The position numbers and the translations under genes are program-made. The notes below the pieces were generated by a model, which saw only the letters and a program-made list of their open reading frames with translations, was not told the DNA's origin and did no database searches. 64,000 bases of DNA from DASXQK01 sp963757155 (GTDB taxonomy: Bacteria > Pseudomonadota > Alphaproteobacteria > Dongiales > Dongiaceae), in assembly GCA_963757155.1 (NCBI GenBank), contig CAVWQS010000001.1, forward strand, positions 56,745-120,744. The letters run 5' to 3'. Positions 26,347 to 35,872 of this stretch are shown here, piece by piece. The first letter of the stretch is position 1. Each line of letters begins with the position of its first letter.

Positions 26347-27041
26347 ATCTCGCCGTGCCGCTCGCTCTCAAAGGCCAGGATATTGGCGCGCACCACATCG
26401 CGGACATGGACGAAGTCACGCCGCTGGCTGCCCTCGCCATGGATGATCAGCGTGCTGCCGTCGGCCCAACGGCGCAGGAAGATCCCCATCACCAAAGCGT
26501 AATTGCCGGTCTGGGGCTGGCGCGGGCCATAGACGTTGAAATAGCGCAGCACGATGGCCGGCACGCCGAAATAGCGGTCGAAGGTCAGGCAGTACTGCTC
26601 GCCCACCTGCTTGGTGAGGCCGTACATGTTGAGGAATTCGCCCGGCGTCTCGTATTCGCGATGGGGCGGCGGCTGACGGCCGTAGAAGGTGGAGGAACCG
26701 CTGTAGACGATCTTGCGGGCACCGGCCTCGCGCGCCGCCAGAAGAACGTTCTGGGTCCCCAGCACATTGTCGCGGGTGCAGATCTCGATGCTGGCGGGAG
26801 AGGGGTTGACCCGCGACACGGCCGCCAAATGGAAGACCCCCGCCGCCCCCGCCATGGCGGCGCGGCAGGATGCGAGATCGGCCACATCGCCCTTGACGAA
26901 TTCCGCTTCCGCCGGCACCCACTCCCGGCGCCCATAGACCAGGCTGTCGAGCACCCGCACCCGATATCCGCGGGCGAGCAAGGCTTCGGCGAGGTTGCTG
27001 CCGATGAATCCGGCGCCGCCGGTGACGAGGACGAGGGTCAT
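26133..27041 (-). CDS. NAD-dependent nucleotide-sugar epimerase/dehydratase
   Basis: 302 residues, extended SDR. The cofactor motif is VLVTGGAGFIGSNLAEALLA; the catalytic set is SGSSTFYG with YGLTK downstream (MYGLTKQVGEQY). RYFNVYGPRQ and HGEGSQRRDFVHVRDVVRA are typical of GalE/WbpP-like UDP-sugar 4-epimerases, which supply sugars for surface polysaccharides. The C-terminal VDFAEGLAELKQRMQAG is the usual end of this family. No sugar-polymer genes are adjacent, so the sugar is unknown. Confidence 0.93.
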   Translation of the reverse strand: MTLVLVTGGAGFIGSNLAEALLARGYRVRVLDSLVYGRREWVPAEAEFVKGDVADLASCRAAMAGAAGVFHLAAVSRVNPSPASIEICTRDNVLGTQNVLLAAREAGARKIVYSGSSTFYGRQPPPHREYETPGEFLNMYGLTKQVGEQYCLTFDRYFGVPAIVLRYFNVYGPRQPQTGNYALVMGIFLRRWADGSTLIIHGEGSQRRDFVHVRDVVRANILAFESERHGEIYNVGSGSNISVKELADMISSDQRHEARRGGDAEATLADISRIRAHLGWQPEVDFAEGLAELKQRMQAGLE

Positions 27042-27166
27042 GGAAAGGATCTCATGCGGATAACGGGGCGCCCCGGCCTGCCGGACCCTCAGGCTCGAGC
27101 GCCTATCGGTTGCAGGGCCGCCCGGAACATAGCAGGTGGCGCGGGGAAGAAAAGTGCCCCCGTGCC

Positions 27167-27227
27167 GGGCTTCCTTCCCATGGCCCGGGCTTCCTGCCCA
27201 TCGGCCCGTGCTTCTTGCCCATAGGCC
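27167..27227. repeat. three imperfect tandem copies of a 20-21 base unit
   Basis: Units 27167-27186, 27187-27207 and 27208-27227 read approximately (G)GGCTTCCTGCCCATCGGCCC with small differences. They lie in the 339-base gap between the epimerase start (27041) and hspQ (27381), which otherwise holds no gene that I can support. They may be a slippage array or contribute protein sites upstream of hspQ. Confidence 0.7.
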
Positions 27228-27380
27228 GCCGGGGCCTGTAGAATTCAGCCTGTTCGCGTTGGAGCCTGTTCCACTGAGGGGACATGGAGCAAGCCGGCGC
27301 GGGCGACCGGCGCAACAGCATCAGGTGCAGAGGTGACTCCGCGATAGCCAATCGCTTCTGCCGAAAGTCGAAGAGCCTCC

Positions 27381-27713
27381 ATGTCCGACCCCAAGACCGC
27401 CAAGTTCCGCATCGGCGAGATCGTGAAGCACCGCATCTTCCCCTTCCGGGGGGTCATCTACGACGTGGATCCGGAATTCGCCAATACCGAGGAATGGTAC
27501 AATTCGATTCCCGCCGAGGTCCGGCCGCGCAAGGACCAGCCCTTCTACCATCTGCTGGCGGAGAATGCGGAGACCACCTACACCGCCTATGTCTCGGAGC
27601 AGAACCTGCTCCCCGACAGCGAGAGCGGGCCGGTGCGCCATCCGCAGGTGAAGGAGCATTTCAACGGCCTGAAGGGCGGCCTCTACGAGCTCCGCCGGCA
27701 ACGGGCGAACTGA
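27381..27713 (+). CDS. hspQ: heat shock protein HspQ
   Basis: 110 residues. KFRIGEIVKHRIFPFRGVIY, DVDPEFANTEEWYNSIP and QPFYHLLAENAETTYTAYVS, then EQNLLPDSESGPVRHPQV, match HspQ/YccV, a hemimethylated-DNA-binding domain protein that in enterobacteria influences DnaA stability and enhances Lon substrate degradation. Length and sequence are full. No clear heat-shock promoter was recognised upstream. Confidence 0.95.
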   Translation: MSDPKTAKFRIGEIVKHRIFPFRGVIYDVDPEFANTEEWYNSIPAEVRPRKDQPFYHLLAENAETTYTAYVSEQNLLPDSESGPVRHPQVKEHFNGLKGGLYELRRQRAN

Positions 27714-27738
27714 CGGCGGGTCGCGCACTGTTTTCTTC

Positions 27739-27817
27739 CGTCATTCCCGCGAAAGCGGGAATCCAGGGCCGCAGGTCTCGCTGGTTGCCCTGGATCCCCG
27801 CTTTCGCGGGGATGACG
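27739..27817. repeat. palindromic intergenic repeat, family A copy 2
   Basis: Same element as at 688: arms CGTCATTCCCGCGAAAGCGG... and ...CCCCGCTTTCGCGGGGATGACG around a loop of about 20 bases. It separates the convergent hspQ and 27889 genes and could act as a bidirectional terminator. Confidence 0.9.
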
Positions 27818-27888
27818 AAGGAGAGAGAGACTACCCCTGATCTAGCAGCTGATCGCTAATCTTGGGCCGCTCGCCCTTCCGCCGCCAC

Positions 27889-28203
27889 TCAGAAGCTGGC
27901 GTCGGCGGTGACCGTGAAGCGGCAGCCGCAGATCGGGCAGACGACGACCTCGACCGCATCGGCCTTGGCCGCCCCGCTGGCGATCTCCTGCTTCAGCAGG
28001 CTCTGGGCGTCGGCGATCATCGCCACATGATCGCCGCCGGCGGCCGCCGGCGTCTTGCAGGCAAGGGCGAAGGCCGATTTCACCGGAGCGGTCATGGGCT
28101 CGATGGTGAAGGCGGCGGCGCTCCGCGGCAAAGCGGCGACGCCGATCACGGCGGCAGCGCCGCCGAAGGCGGCGCCGGTCATCAGCTGACGGCGGTTCAA
28201 CAT
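27889..28203 (-). CDS. small exported protein with a CPICGC metal-knuckle motif
   Basis: 104 residues. LNRRQLMTGAAFGGAAAVIG followed by ALPRSAAAF looks like a Tat-type signal peptide (RR, moderately hydrophobic core, AAA cleavage site near residue 31). The mature part is short, helical and ends VVVCPICGCRFTVTADASF, a C-x2-C-x-C cluster that could bind zinc or iron. No family is recognised. Tat export would fit a protein that folds around a metal before secretion (inference). It shares a strand with the GFA-family gene 128 bases upstream. Confidence 0.75.
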   Translation of the reverse strand: MLNRRQLMTGAAFGGAAAVIGVAALPRSAAAFTIEPMTAPVKSAFALACKTPAAAGGDHVAMIADAQSLLKQEIASGAAKADAVEVVVCPICGCRFTVTADASF

Positions 28204-28331
28204 GGTCCTCTCCCGAATCGGGGTTGGAATGCTGCGCTGAGACTAGGCTCCGGTGCGCCGGTTTCGCAATCCCGCAAAACTCATCGGCCCGATCAGCGGA
28301 TAGTTGTCGTGGTCGGGACGTGACCGCGGCC

Positions 28332-28700
28332 CTACCAAAGATTCTTCCCGTCGATGACCTGGACCGGCACGGCATCGAGATCGAAATCATCGAGGAGGCG
28401 CGCATTGATGCCGATCTTCGGATGGTCGAAATCCGCCTTGCCGGTGGACCAGTCCGGTGACTTCGAATAGGTGCCGCAGCCGCAGGTCGCGCAAAAATGG
28501 TGCTCGCTGGTCTTCGTCCGCCAGCGATAGAGGGCGTCCCCGGCCGGCGGCGTGGTCAGGCGGAATTGCGCCGGCTTGTAGTAGCCCCAGAGCGCGCCGC
28601 GCTTGGCGCAGAAGGAGCAGGTGCAGCGCGTCACGCTGGCCGGCGCTTCGTCCACCTCGAATTGCGTCTCGCCGCAATGGCAGCTTCCCTTGACCGTCAT
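28332..28700 (-). CDS. GFA family protein (glutathione-dependent formaldehyde-activating type)
   Basis: 122 residues. The zinc-binding cysteines are all visible: GSCHCGETQFEV, TRCTCSFCAKRGALWGYY and HHFCATCGCGTY. These are the Mss4-like zinc ribbons of the GFA/CENP-V family. The well-studied member attaches glutathione to formaldehyde, but most relatives have unknown substrates. AGGAGGAG precedes the start. No formaldehyde pathway gene is adjacent, though an Old-Yellow-Enzyme-type demethylase candidate is divergent at 28806. Confidence 0.93.
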   Translation of the reverse strand: MTVKGSCHCGETQFEVDEAPASVTRCTCSFCAKRGALWGYYKPAQFRLTTPPAGDALYRWRTKTSEHHFCATCGCGTYSKSPDWSTGKADFDHPKIGINARLLDDFDLDAVPVQVIDGKNLW

Positions 28701-28805
28701 GGCTCCTCCTCTCTGGCTGTCAGGATTTGCAACCGCATTTGATTCGGCGGGTCGATTCCCCTAAGCCTAGCATCCCCAGCTGGAACAACCCACCGGAGCC
28801 TGTTG

Positions 28806-30849
28806 ATGGGTCAATACGACGCCTTGCTGCAGCCCTTCACCCTGAGGCATCTGACGCTCCGCAACCGCATCGTCAGCACTTCCCATGCGCCGGCCTATGC
28901 CGAGGGTGGCATGCCGCAGGGAACGCTATCAGCTCTATCACGCCGAAAAGGCCAAGGGCGGCATCGCCCTCACCATGTTCGGCGGCTCCTCGGTCGTCTC
29001 GCCCGATTGCCCCGCGACCTTCGGCCAGCTCGACGTCAGCGACGACCGGATCATTCCCCATTTCCGCGAGTTCTCCGACCGGATCCATGGGCTGGGCGCG
29101 GCGCTGATGTGCCAGATCTCCCATATGGGCCGGCGCACCCGCTGGGATGCCGGCAATTGGCTGGCGCCCGTCGCCCCCTCGGCGGTGCGCGAGCCGGAGC
29201 ATCGCTCCTTCCCCAAGGCGATGGAGGATTGGGACTTCGCCCGCATCATCCGCGATTTCGGCCAGGCGGCGCGGCGCTGCAAGGAGGGCGGGCTCGACGG
29301 CGTCGAGCTCTCCTTCCAGACCCTGCATCTGGTGCCGCAATTCTGGTCGCCCAGCGCCAACAAGCGCACCGATGAATATGGCGGCAGCCTGGACAACCGC
29401 ATGCGCTTCAGCATGGAGGTGCTGGAGGAGGTGCGCCGCCAGGTCGGGCCCGATTTCATCATCGGCATCCGCATGACCGTCGACGAGCTGATCGCCGACG
29501 GGCTCGACGCCAAGGAATGCCTGGAGATCGCCGTGCGTCTGGCGAAATCGGGCATGGTCGATGTCCTCAATGTCTGGGCGGGCCAGGCGCGGGACTGGCG
29601 CTCGCTGTCGGTGGTCATGGCCAATATGGCCTTCCCCGTGGCGCCCTTCCTGCATCTCGCCAGCGCCGTCAAGGCGGCGGTCGACATCCCCATCATCCAT
29701 GCCCAGCGCATCAGCGACGTGGCCACGGCAGCCCGCGCCGTGGCGGAGGGCCATGTCGATCTGATCGGCCTCACCCGCCCGCATATGGCCGACCCCCATA
29801 TCGCGAAGAAGCTGCTGGAGGGACGGCCCGACGACATCCGCCAATGCGTGGGCGCCAATTACTGCATCGACCGCATCTATGTCGGGGGCGAGGCGCTCTG
29901 CATCCAGAATCCGGCCACCGGGCGCGAGGCGACCATGCCTCACGACATCGAGCGCTCGACCGGTCCGGCCCGCAAGGTCGTGGTGGTCGGCGCCGGCCCG
30001 GCGGGGCTGGAGGCGGCCCGGGTCTCGGCGCTCCGCGGTCATAAAGTGGTGCTGTTCGAGGCCGAGCCGCGCACCGGCGGACAGGTGAACATCGCCGCCA
30101 AGGCGACCTGGCGCGAGGCCCTCAGCGGCATCACCCGCTGGCTCGACGGCCAAGTGCATAAGCTGGGCGTCGATCTCCGCCTCGGCCAGGAGGCGGGTAT
30201 GAGCGAGGTGCTGGCGGAGCAGCCCGATATCGTCGTCGTCGCCACCGGCGGGGTGCCCAACAAGGGCGACTTCAAGGGCGCCGAGCTCGCCGTCTCCGGC
30301 TGGGATATCCTGACCGGCAAGGTGGCGCCGGGGGAGAATGTGCTGCTCTTCGACGATCATGGCGGCCATCAGGGACCCTCCATCGCCGAGTTCATGGTCA
30401 AGCGCGGCGCGCTGGTGGAGATGGCCACGCCCGAGCGGCTGGCCGGGATCGAGATCGGCGGCACCAGCTTTCCCATCCACCAGCGCGAGCTCTACAAGGC
30501 CGGGGTGATCTTCACCCCCGACATGCGGCTGATCGAGATCGGCCGCGAGGGTAACAAGCTCATCGCCGTGCTGAAGAACGAATATTCCGACCAGGAGGAA
30601 GAACGCGCCGTCGACCAGGTGGTGGCCGAGCATGGCACGCTCCCGCGCGACCAGGCCTATTTCGCCCTCAAGGAATCATCGAGCAATCGGGGCGAGGTCG
30701 ATTATCACGCTTTGTCCCACAACCGCCTGGCGCCGGTGATCTCGAACCCGGCAGGGAAGTTCCTTCTCTTCCGGGTCGGCGATGCGCTCGCCAGCCGCAA
30801 CATCCATGCGGCGATCTATGACTCCCTGCGGCTGTGCAAGGATCTGTAG
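28806..30849 (+). CDS. NADH:flavin oxidoreductase, N-methylproline demethylase / dienoyl-CoA reductase type (one frameshift)
   Basis: About 680 residues after correction. The N-terminal TIM barrel is Old-Yellow-Enzyme-like: LLQPFTLRHLTLRNRIVSTS, CQISHMGRRTRWD and SANKRTDEYGGSLDNRMRF. An iron-sulfur region CVGANYCIDRIYVGGEALCI follows, then a FAD/NAD domain with VVVVGAGPAGLEAARVSALR. An extra G near 28919 splits MPQ from ERYQLYHAEKAKGGIALTMF. The Fe-S motif keeps three cysteines but lacks the second one of the usual C-x2-C-x3-C-x11-C pattern. Such proteins oxidatively demethylate amines or reduce enoyl bonds; the nearby GFA gene would suit formaldehyde release (inference). Confidence 0.88.
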
Positions 30850-30872
30850 AGAGGCACAGACCCCCTCCCCAT

Positions 30873-30958
30873 CGTCATTCCCGCGAAAGCGGGAATCCAG
30901 GGCCCCATGCGATGCAGCTTGCCAGTTGCCCTGGATCCCCGCTTTCGCGGGGATGACG
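30873..30958. repeat. palindromic intergenic repeat, family A copy 3
   Basis: Arms as at 688 (CGTCATTCCCGCGAAAGCGG and its complement with one change), loop about 26 bases. It lies 23 bases after the stop of the oxidoreductase gene. Confidence 0.9.
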
Positions 30959-31022
30959 TAAGAAAAGAGTCGCCTTTCACTCTTTGTTCCCATGCCCACC
31001 GTCAGTTTGAACTGTCACCTGT

Positions 31023-31051
31023 TTGGGCTACCCTTGCCCAACAATTGGGCA
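31023..31051 (+). promoter_or_regulatory. inverted repeat just upstream of the glutamate dehydrogenase gene
   Basis: TGCCCAA-CAA-TTGGGCA (31035-31051) is a perfect 7-bp inverted repeat ending 16 bases before the start codon. TTGGGC at 31023-31028 can compete for pairing with the same TGCCCAA. It could be an operator, or a translational hairpin close to the ribosome site AGGGAGGG. The role is inferred only from position. Confidence 0.4.
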
Positions 31052-31067
31052 GTAGCAGGGAGGGCCC

Positions 31068-34000
31068 ATGGCCCGTAAGGCGGAGCAGCTTAAGACGGAG
31101 CTGGTCGAGAAAGCGGTGGCGCTGGCCCTGAAGCGGCTGGACGGCCCGCGGGCCGAGGCGGCAGCGCGCTTCATCCGCGAATTCTACGCCAATGTGTCGC
31201 CGGACGATCTGGTGGGGGCGGAGGTCGAGAACCTCTATTGCGCCGCCCTCTCCCTCTGGAATCACGGCCAGAAGCGTCTGCCCGGCCAGGCCAAGGTCCG
31301 GGTCTTCAATCCCCGCGTCGACGAGCATGGCTGGTACAGCGCCCATACCGTCGTCGAGATCGTCAATGACGACATGCCCTTCCTCGTCGATTCCGTGACG
31401 GCGGAGCTCGGCCGCGACGATCTCACGGTCCATCTCGTCATCCACCCCGTGATCGAGGTGGCGCGCGACCCCCAGGGGCTCATCGTGGAGACGGGCCCCA
31501 CCCACGACGAATCCTTCATGCAGATCCGCACGAACGAGCAGCGCGATCCCCATCGCCTCGACCGGATCCGCCGCGATCTCGAACGCGTGCTGGCGGATGT
31601 GCGCGCCGCGGTCACGGATTGGCGGGCCATGCGAGGCAAGGTCGAGGAGGCTTTGCTCGAGCTCGAGAAACTGCCGCCGCCTTTGCCGGCCGAGGAGATC
31701 CACGAGGCGAGCGAGTTCCTCGCCTGGATGGGTGCGGATAACTTCACCTTCCTCGGATATCGCGACTACGATTTCCTCGGCGAGGATGACCAGGCCCGGA
31801 CCTCGATACTGCCCGGCACCGGGCTCGGCATTCTGCGCGACGACAGCGTCTCGGTCTTCGACCAGCTGCGCAACACCGAGCGGCTGCCGCCCGACGTGCG
31901 CTATTTCCTGCATCAGTCGCGCCTGCTGATGGTGACCAAGGCCAACCGCAAGGCGACGGTGCATCGCCCGGTCCAGATGGACACGGTGGGGGTGAAGCGC
32001 TTCGATGCCGAAGGCAGGGTGATCGGCGAGCATCTCTTCGTCGGCCTCTTCACCTCCTCGGCCTATAGCCGCAGCCCGCGCGAGATCCCCATCCTCCGGC
32101 GCAAGGTCGAGGCCTGTATCGAGCGCGCCGGCTTCGATCCGGCGAGCCATGACGGCAAGGCGCTGCTCCACATCCTGGAGGGCTTTCCCCGCGACGAGCT
32201 GTTCCAGATGTCGCCGGACGAGCTCTTCGAGACGGCGCTCGGCATCTTGCACCTGCAGGAGCGCCAGCGCATCGCCCTCTTCGTCCGGCGCGATCCCTTC
32301 GAGCGCTTCATCTCCTGCCTGGTCTATCTGCCGCGCGACCGTCTCACCACCGAGCTCCGCCTGCGGATCCAGGAGATCCTGGCCGAGGCCTATCACGGCA
32401 AGCTCAGCGCCTTCTATACCCAGGTGACGGACGACAAGCTGGCGCGCCTCCACATCGTCATCGACACCACGCCCGGCGCCATCCCCGATGTCGACCAGGC
32501 CGAGCTCGAGGCCCGTCTCGTGGAGGTCGGCCGCTCCTGGACCGATCATCTGCAGGAGGCGCTGATCGAGACCCATGGCGAGGAGCAGGGCCTCGTCCTG
32601 CTGCGCCGCTACGCCAATGCCTTCCCCTTGAGCTATCGCGAACGCTTTCCCGCGCAAGCCGCCGTGCTCGACATCCAGCATGCCGAGGCGGTGCTGGCCC
32701 AGCGGCAGATCGGCATCAACCTCTACCGGCCCATCGAATCCCCGGCCCATGAGCTGCGCCTCAAGCTCTATGTCGCGGGACAGGCGCTGACCCTCTCCGA
32801 TGTGCTGCCGACCCTGGAGCATATGGGGCTCAAGGTGCTGACCGAGATCCCCTTCCGCCTCCGGCCCGGCGACTCCGGCGACAGCATCTGGGTCCACGAC
32901 TTCCGGATGGAGACGGCCGACGGCAGCGAGATCGGGATCTCCGAGGTCAAGAACGTCTTCCACGACGCCTATGCCAAGATCGTCGCCGGCGAGATGGAGG
33001 ATGACGGCTTCAACAGGCTGGTCCTGCTGGCCCATCTCGACTGGCGCGAGATCAGTGTCCTGCGCGCCTATGCCAAATATCTGCGCCAGGCCGGCATCGC
33101 CTTCAGTCAGATCTATATGGAGGAGGCCCTCGCCCACAATGCGCGGCTCGCGCGCCGCCTGGTGCGGCTGTTCCGCGCTCTCTTCAACCCCGCCAAGCAG
33201 GCGACCGCCGCCGAGCGCGCCCGGATCAACGAGCAGGAGATCCTGAAGGGACTCGACGCGGTCACCAATCTCGACGAGGACCGCATCCTGCGGCGCTTCC
33301 TCAATCTCATCCAATCGACCCTCCGGACCAATTTCTTCCAGCGCGGCAAGGATTACATCTCCTTCAAGCTCGACTCCCATGCGCTGGAGGAGCTGCCGCT
33401 GCCCCGCCCGCTGGTGGAGATCTGGATCTATTCGCCGCGCGTCGAGGCGGTGCATCTGCGCGGCGGCAAGGTGGCCCGGGGCGGCATCCGCTGGTCCGAC
33501 CGGCGCGAGGATTTCCGCACCGAGGTGCTGAGCCTGATGAAGGCCCAGATGGTGAAGAACGCGGTCATAGTCCCCGTCGGCTCCAAGGGCGGCTTCGTGG
33601 TCAAACGCCCGCCGCTCACGGGCGGGCGCGAGGCCCTCTCGACCGAGGTGATCGAATGCTACAAGACCATGATGCGGGGGCTGCTGGACATCACCGACAA
33701 TCTCTCGCTCGGCAAGGTGCTGGCCCCGAGAGATGTGGTGCGCCGCGACCAGGATGATCCCTATCTCGTGGTGGCGGCCGACAAGGGCACGGCCACCTTC
33801 TCCGACATCGCCAATGCCGTCTCCGCCGAATACGACTTCTGGATGGGCGATGCCTTCGCCTCCGGCGGCTCGGCGGGCTACGACCACAAGAAGATGGCGA
33901 TCACCGCCCGGGGCGCCTGGGAATCGGTGAAGCGGCATTTCCGCGAGATCGGCTCCGACATCCAGCGCGACCCCTTCACCGTGGTGGGCGTCGGCGACAT

Positions 34001-35858
34001 GTCAGGCGATGTCTTCGGCAATGGCATGCTGCTCTCCGAGCAGATCCGCCTCCTCGGCGCCTTCAACCACCTCCATATCTTCATCGACCCCGATCCCGAT
34101 CCGGCTGTCTCCTTTGCCGAGCGCAAGCGGCTCTACGACCTGCCGCGCTCCGCCTGGTCCGACTACGATCAGAAGCTGCTCTCACCGGGTGGGGGGATCT
34201 ACGACCGCAAGGCGAAATCCATCGCGCTGTCCCCCGAGACGCGCCGGCGCTTCGGCATCGAGAAGGAAAGTCTGCCGCCCAATGAGCTGATTCGCGTGAT
34301 GCTCAAGGCCGAGGTCGATCTGCTCTGGATGGGGGGCATCGGCACCTATGTGAAGGCCTCCGACGAGAGCCAGGTCGAGGTCGGCGACCGCACCAACGAT
34401 GCGCTCCGTGTCGATGCGCGCGAGCTTCGCTGCAAGGTGGTGGGGGAGGGTGGCAATCTCGGCTTCACCCAGCGCGGCCGGATCGAAGCGGCGCTGGCGG
34501 GCCGGCGACTCAACACCGACGCCATCGACAATTCCGCCGGCGTCGATTGCTCCGACCACGAGGTCAACATCAAGATCCTCCTGAACGATCTGGTGGCCGC
34601 CGGCGACATGACCGTGAAGCAGCGCAACAAGCTGCTGGTCCAGATGACCGAGGAGGTCGCCCAGCTCGTGCTGCGCGACAATTACCTCCAGACCCAGGCG
34701 ATCTCCGTCGCCGAGCGCCAGGGCTGGTATCGCATCGATCAGCATGGCCGCTTCATGCGGTCGCTGGAGCGGATGGGCAAGCTCGACCGTTACATCGAGT
34801 TCCTGCCCGATGACGAGAGCATCAAGATCCGTCTCGCCCAGCGCCAAGGTCTGACGCGGCCGGAGCTCGCCGTGCTGCTCGCCTATGCCAAGCTCACCCT
34901 CTATGAGGAGCTCCTGCCCTCCGACCTGCCGGACGATCCCCAGCTGGTCGAGGATCTGATGCGCTATTTCCCCGCCGTGCTGCAGGAGCGCTTCCCCGAG
35001 GCTATCGGCCATCACCGCCTGCGGCGCGAGATCATCGCCACCTACACCACCAACAGCCTGGTCAACCGCGCCGGCTCGACCTTCGTCCATGTGATGAAGG
35101 AAAAGACCGGGCTCGCCGCCTCGGATATCGCGCGGGCCTATGCCATCTGCCGCGGCGTCTTCGCGTTGCGCGAGCTCTGGGCCGAGATCCAGGCCCTCGA
35201 CAACCAGGTCCCGGCCGAGCTGCAGTATGACATGCTCGATGCGACGACCCGGGTGGCGGAGGCGGGCACCCTCTGGTGCCTGCGCAATCTGCCTTCGCCC
35301 CTCAACATCGCCGTCCATATCGAGGGATTCTCCCCCGGCATCGCCGAGCTCGACCACACCATCGAGGAGCTGATCTCCGAGGGCGGCAAGAAGAGCCTGA
35401 TCGAGCGGGTCGAGCGGCTGACCAAGGGCGGGGTGCCAGAGGATCTGGCGCATCGCGTCGCCCGTCTCGATTTCCTCGCCCCCGGGCTCGATATCGTGCG
35501 CATGGCGAAGAGCGCGAAGCGCACGGTGGCGGAGGTCGGTGCCTGCTATTTCGCCGTCGGCCGGCGCTTCCATATCGACTGGCTGCGCTCGGCCACCTCA
35601 GGCGTCAATCTCGACACCCATTGGGACCGCCTCGCCGTGGCCGCTATCGTCGAGGATCTCTATGGCCACCAGCGCGACCTTGCCGCCAGCGTCATGCAGC
35701 AGGCCAATGGCGCCGGCATCGACAGCTGGGTCGAGGAGCATCCCCAGCCCGTCCAGCGCATCGAGGCGCTGATCGCCGATCTGCGCCAGCAGGGCGGCCT
35801 CGACCTCGCCAAGCTCGCCGTCGCCAACCGCGAGTTCCGGAGTTTGTCGGGCGGATAG
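31068..35858 (+). CDS. gdhB: NAD-specific glutamate dehydrogenase, 180-kDa class
   Basis: 1596 residues, the length of the GDH-180 class of Proteobacteria and Streptomyces. It oxidises glutamate to 2-oxoglutarate and ammonia with NAD, chiefly for catabolism. The N-terminal half holds ACT-like regulatory segments (VVEIVNDDMPFLVDSVTAEL). The catalytic domain begins about residue 780: RGGKVARGGIRWSDRREDFR, VPVGSKGGFVVKRPP with the catalytic lysine region, FWMGDAFASGGSAGYDHKKM and VVGVGDMSGDVFGNGMLLS, the nucleotide fold. AGGGAGGG precedes the ATG at 31068. No frame break occurs over 4.8 kb. It stands alone; arginine or NAD regulation has been described for this class. Confidence 0.97.
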   Translation: MARKAEQLKTELVEKAVALALKRLDGPRAEAAARFIREFYANVSPDDLVGAEVENLYCAALSLWNHGQKRLPGQAKVRVFNPRVDEHGWYSAHTVVEIVNDDMPFLVDSVTAELGRDDLTVHLVIHPVIEVARDPQGLIVETGPTHDESFMQIRTNEQRDPHRLDRIRRDLERVLADVRAAVTDWRAMRGKVEEALLELEKLPPPLPAEEIHEASEFLAWMGADNFTFLGYRDYDFLGEDDQARTSILPGTGLGILRDDSVSVFDQLRNTERLPPDVRYFLHQSRLLMVTKANRKATVHRPVQMDTVGVKRFDAEGRVIGEHLFVGLFTSSAYSRSPREIPILRRKVEACIERAGFDPASHDGKALLHILEGFPRDELFQMSPDELFETALGILHLQERQRIALFVRRDPFERFISCLVYLPRDRLTTELRLRIQEILAEAYHGKLSAFYTQVTDDKLARLHIVIDTTPGAIPDVDQAELEARLVEVGRSWTDHLQEALIETHGEEQGLVLLRRYANAFPLSYRERFPAQAAVLDIQHAEAVLAQRQIGINLYRPIESPAHELRLKLYVAGQALTLSDVLPTLEHMGLKVLTEIPFRLRPGDSGDSIWVHDFRMETADGSEIGISEVKNVFHDAYAKIVAGEMEDDGFNRLVLLAHLDWREISVLRAYAKYLRQAGIAFSQIYMEEALAHNARLARRLVRLFRALFNPAKQATAAERARINEQEILKGLDAVTNLDEDRILRRFLNLIQSTLRTNFFQRGKDYISFKLDSHALEELPLPRPLVEIWIYSPRVEAVHLRGGKVARGGIRWSDRREDFRTEVLSLMKAQMVKNAVIVPVGSKGGFVVKRPPLTGGREALSTEVIECYKTMMRGLLDITDNLSLGKVLAPRDVVRRDQDDPYLVVAADKGTATFSDIANAVSAEYDFWMGDAFASGGSAGYDHKKMAITARGAWESVKRHFREIGSDIQRDPFTVVGVGDMSGDVFGNGMLLSEQIRLLGAFNHLHIFIDPDPDPAVSFAERKRLYDLPRSAWSDYDQKLLSPGGGIYDRKAKSIALSPETRRRFGIEKESLPPNELIRVMLKAEVDLLWMGGIGTYVKASDESQVEVGDRTNDALRVDARELRCKVVGEGGNLGFTQRGRIEAALAGRRLNTDAIDNSAGVDCSDHEVNIKILLNDLVAAGDMTVKQRNKLLVQMTEEVAQLVLRDNYLQTQAISVAERQGWYRIDQHGRFMRSLERMGKLDRYIEFLPDDESIKIRLAQRQGLTRPELAVLLAYAKLTLYEELLPSDLPDDPQLVEDLMRYFPAVLQERFPEAIGHHRLRREIIATYTTNSLVNRAGSTFVHVMKEKTGLAASDIARAYAICRGVFALRELWAEIQALDNQVPAELQYDMLDATTRVAEAGTLWCLRNLPSPLNIAVHIEGFSPGIAELDHTIEELISEGGKKSLIERVERLTKGGVPEDLAHRVARLDFLAPGLDIVRMAKSAKRTVAEVGACYFAVGRRFHIDWLRSATSGVNLDTHWDRLAVAAIVEDLYGHQRDLAASVMQQANGAGIDSWVEEHPQPVQRIEALIADLRQQGGLDLAKLAVANREFRSLSGG

Positions 35859-35872
35859 GGCGTAAGGAAGTT

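Noticed and set aside
30873..30958. Short frames encoding IPAKAGIQ and RFRGND peptides
   Set aside because: These are translations of the palindromic repeat family and occur only at its copies.
31002..33938. A 978-residue minus-strand frame
   Set aside because: It is antisense to gdhB, which is intact and well conserved; the composition is typical of a shadow.
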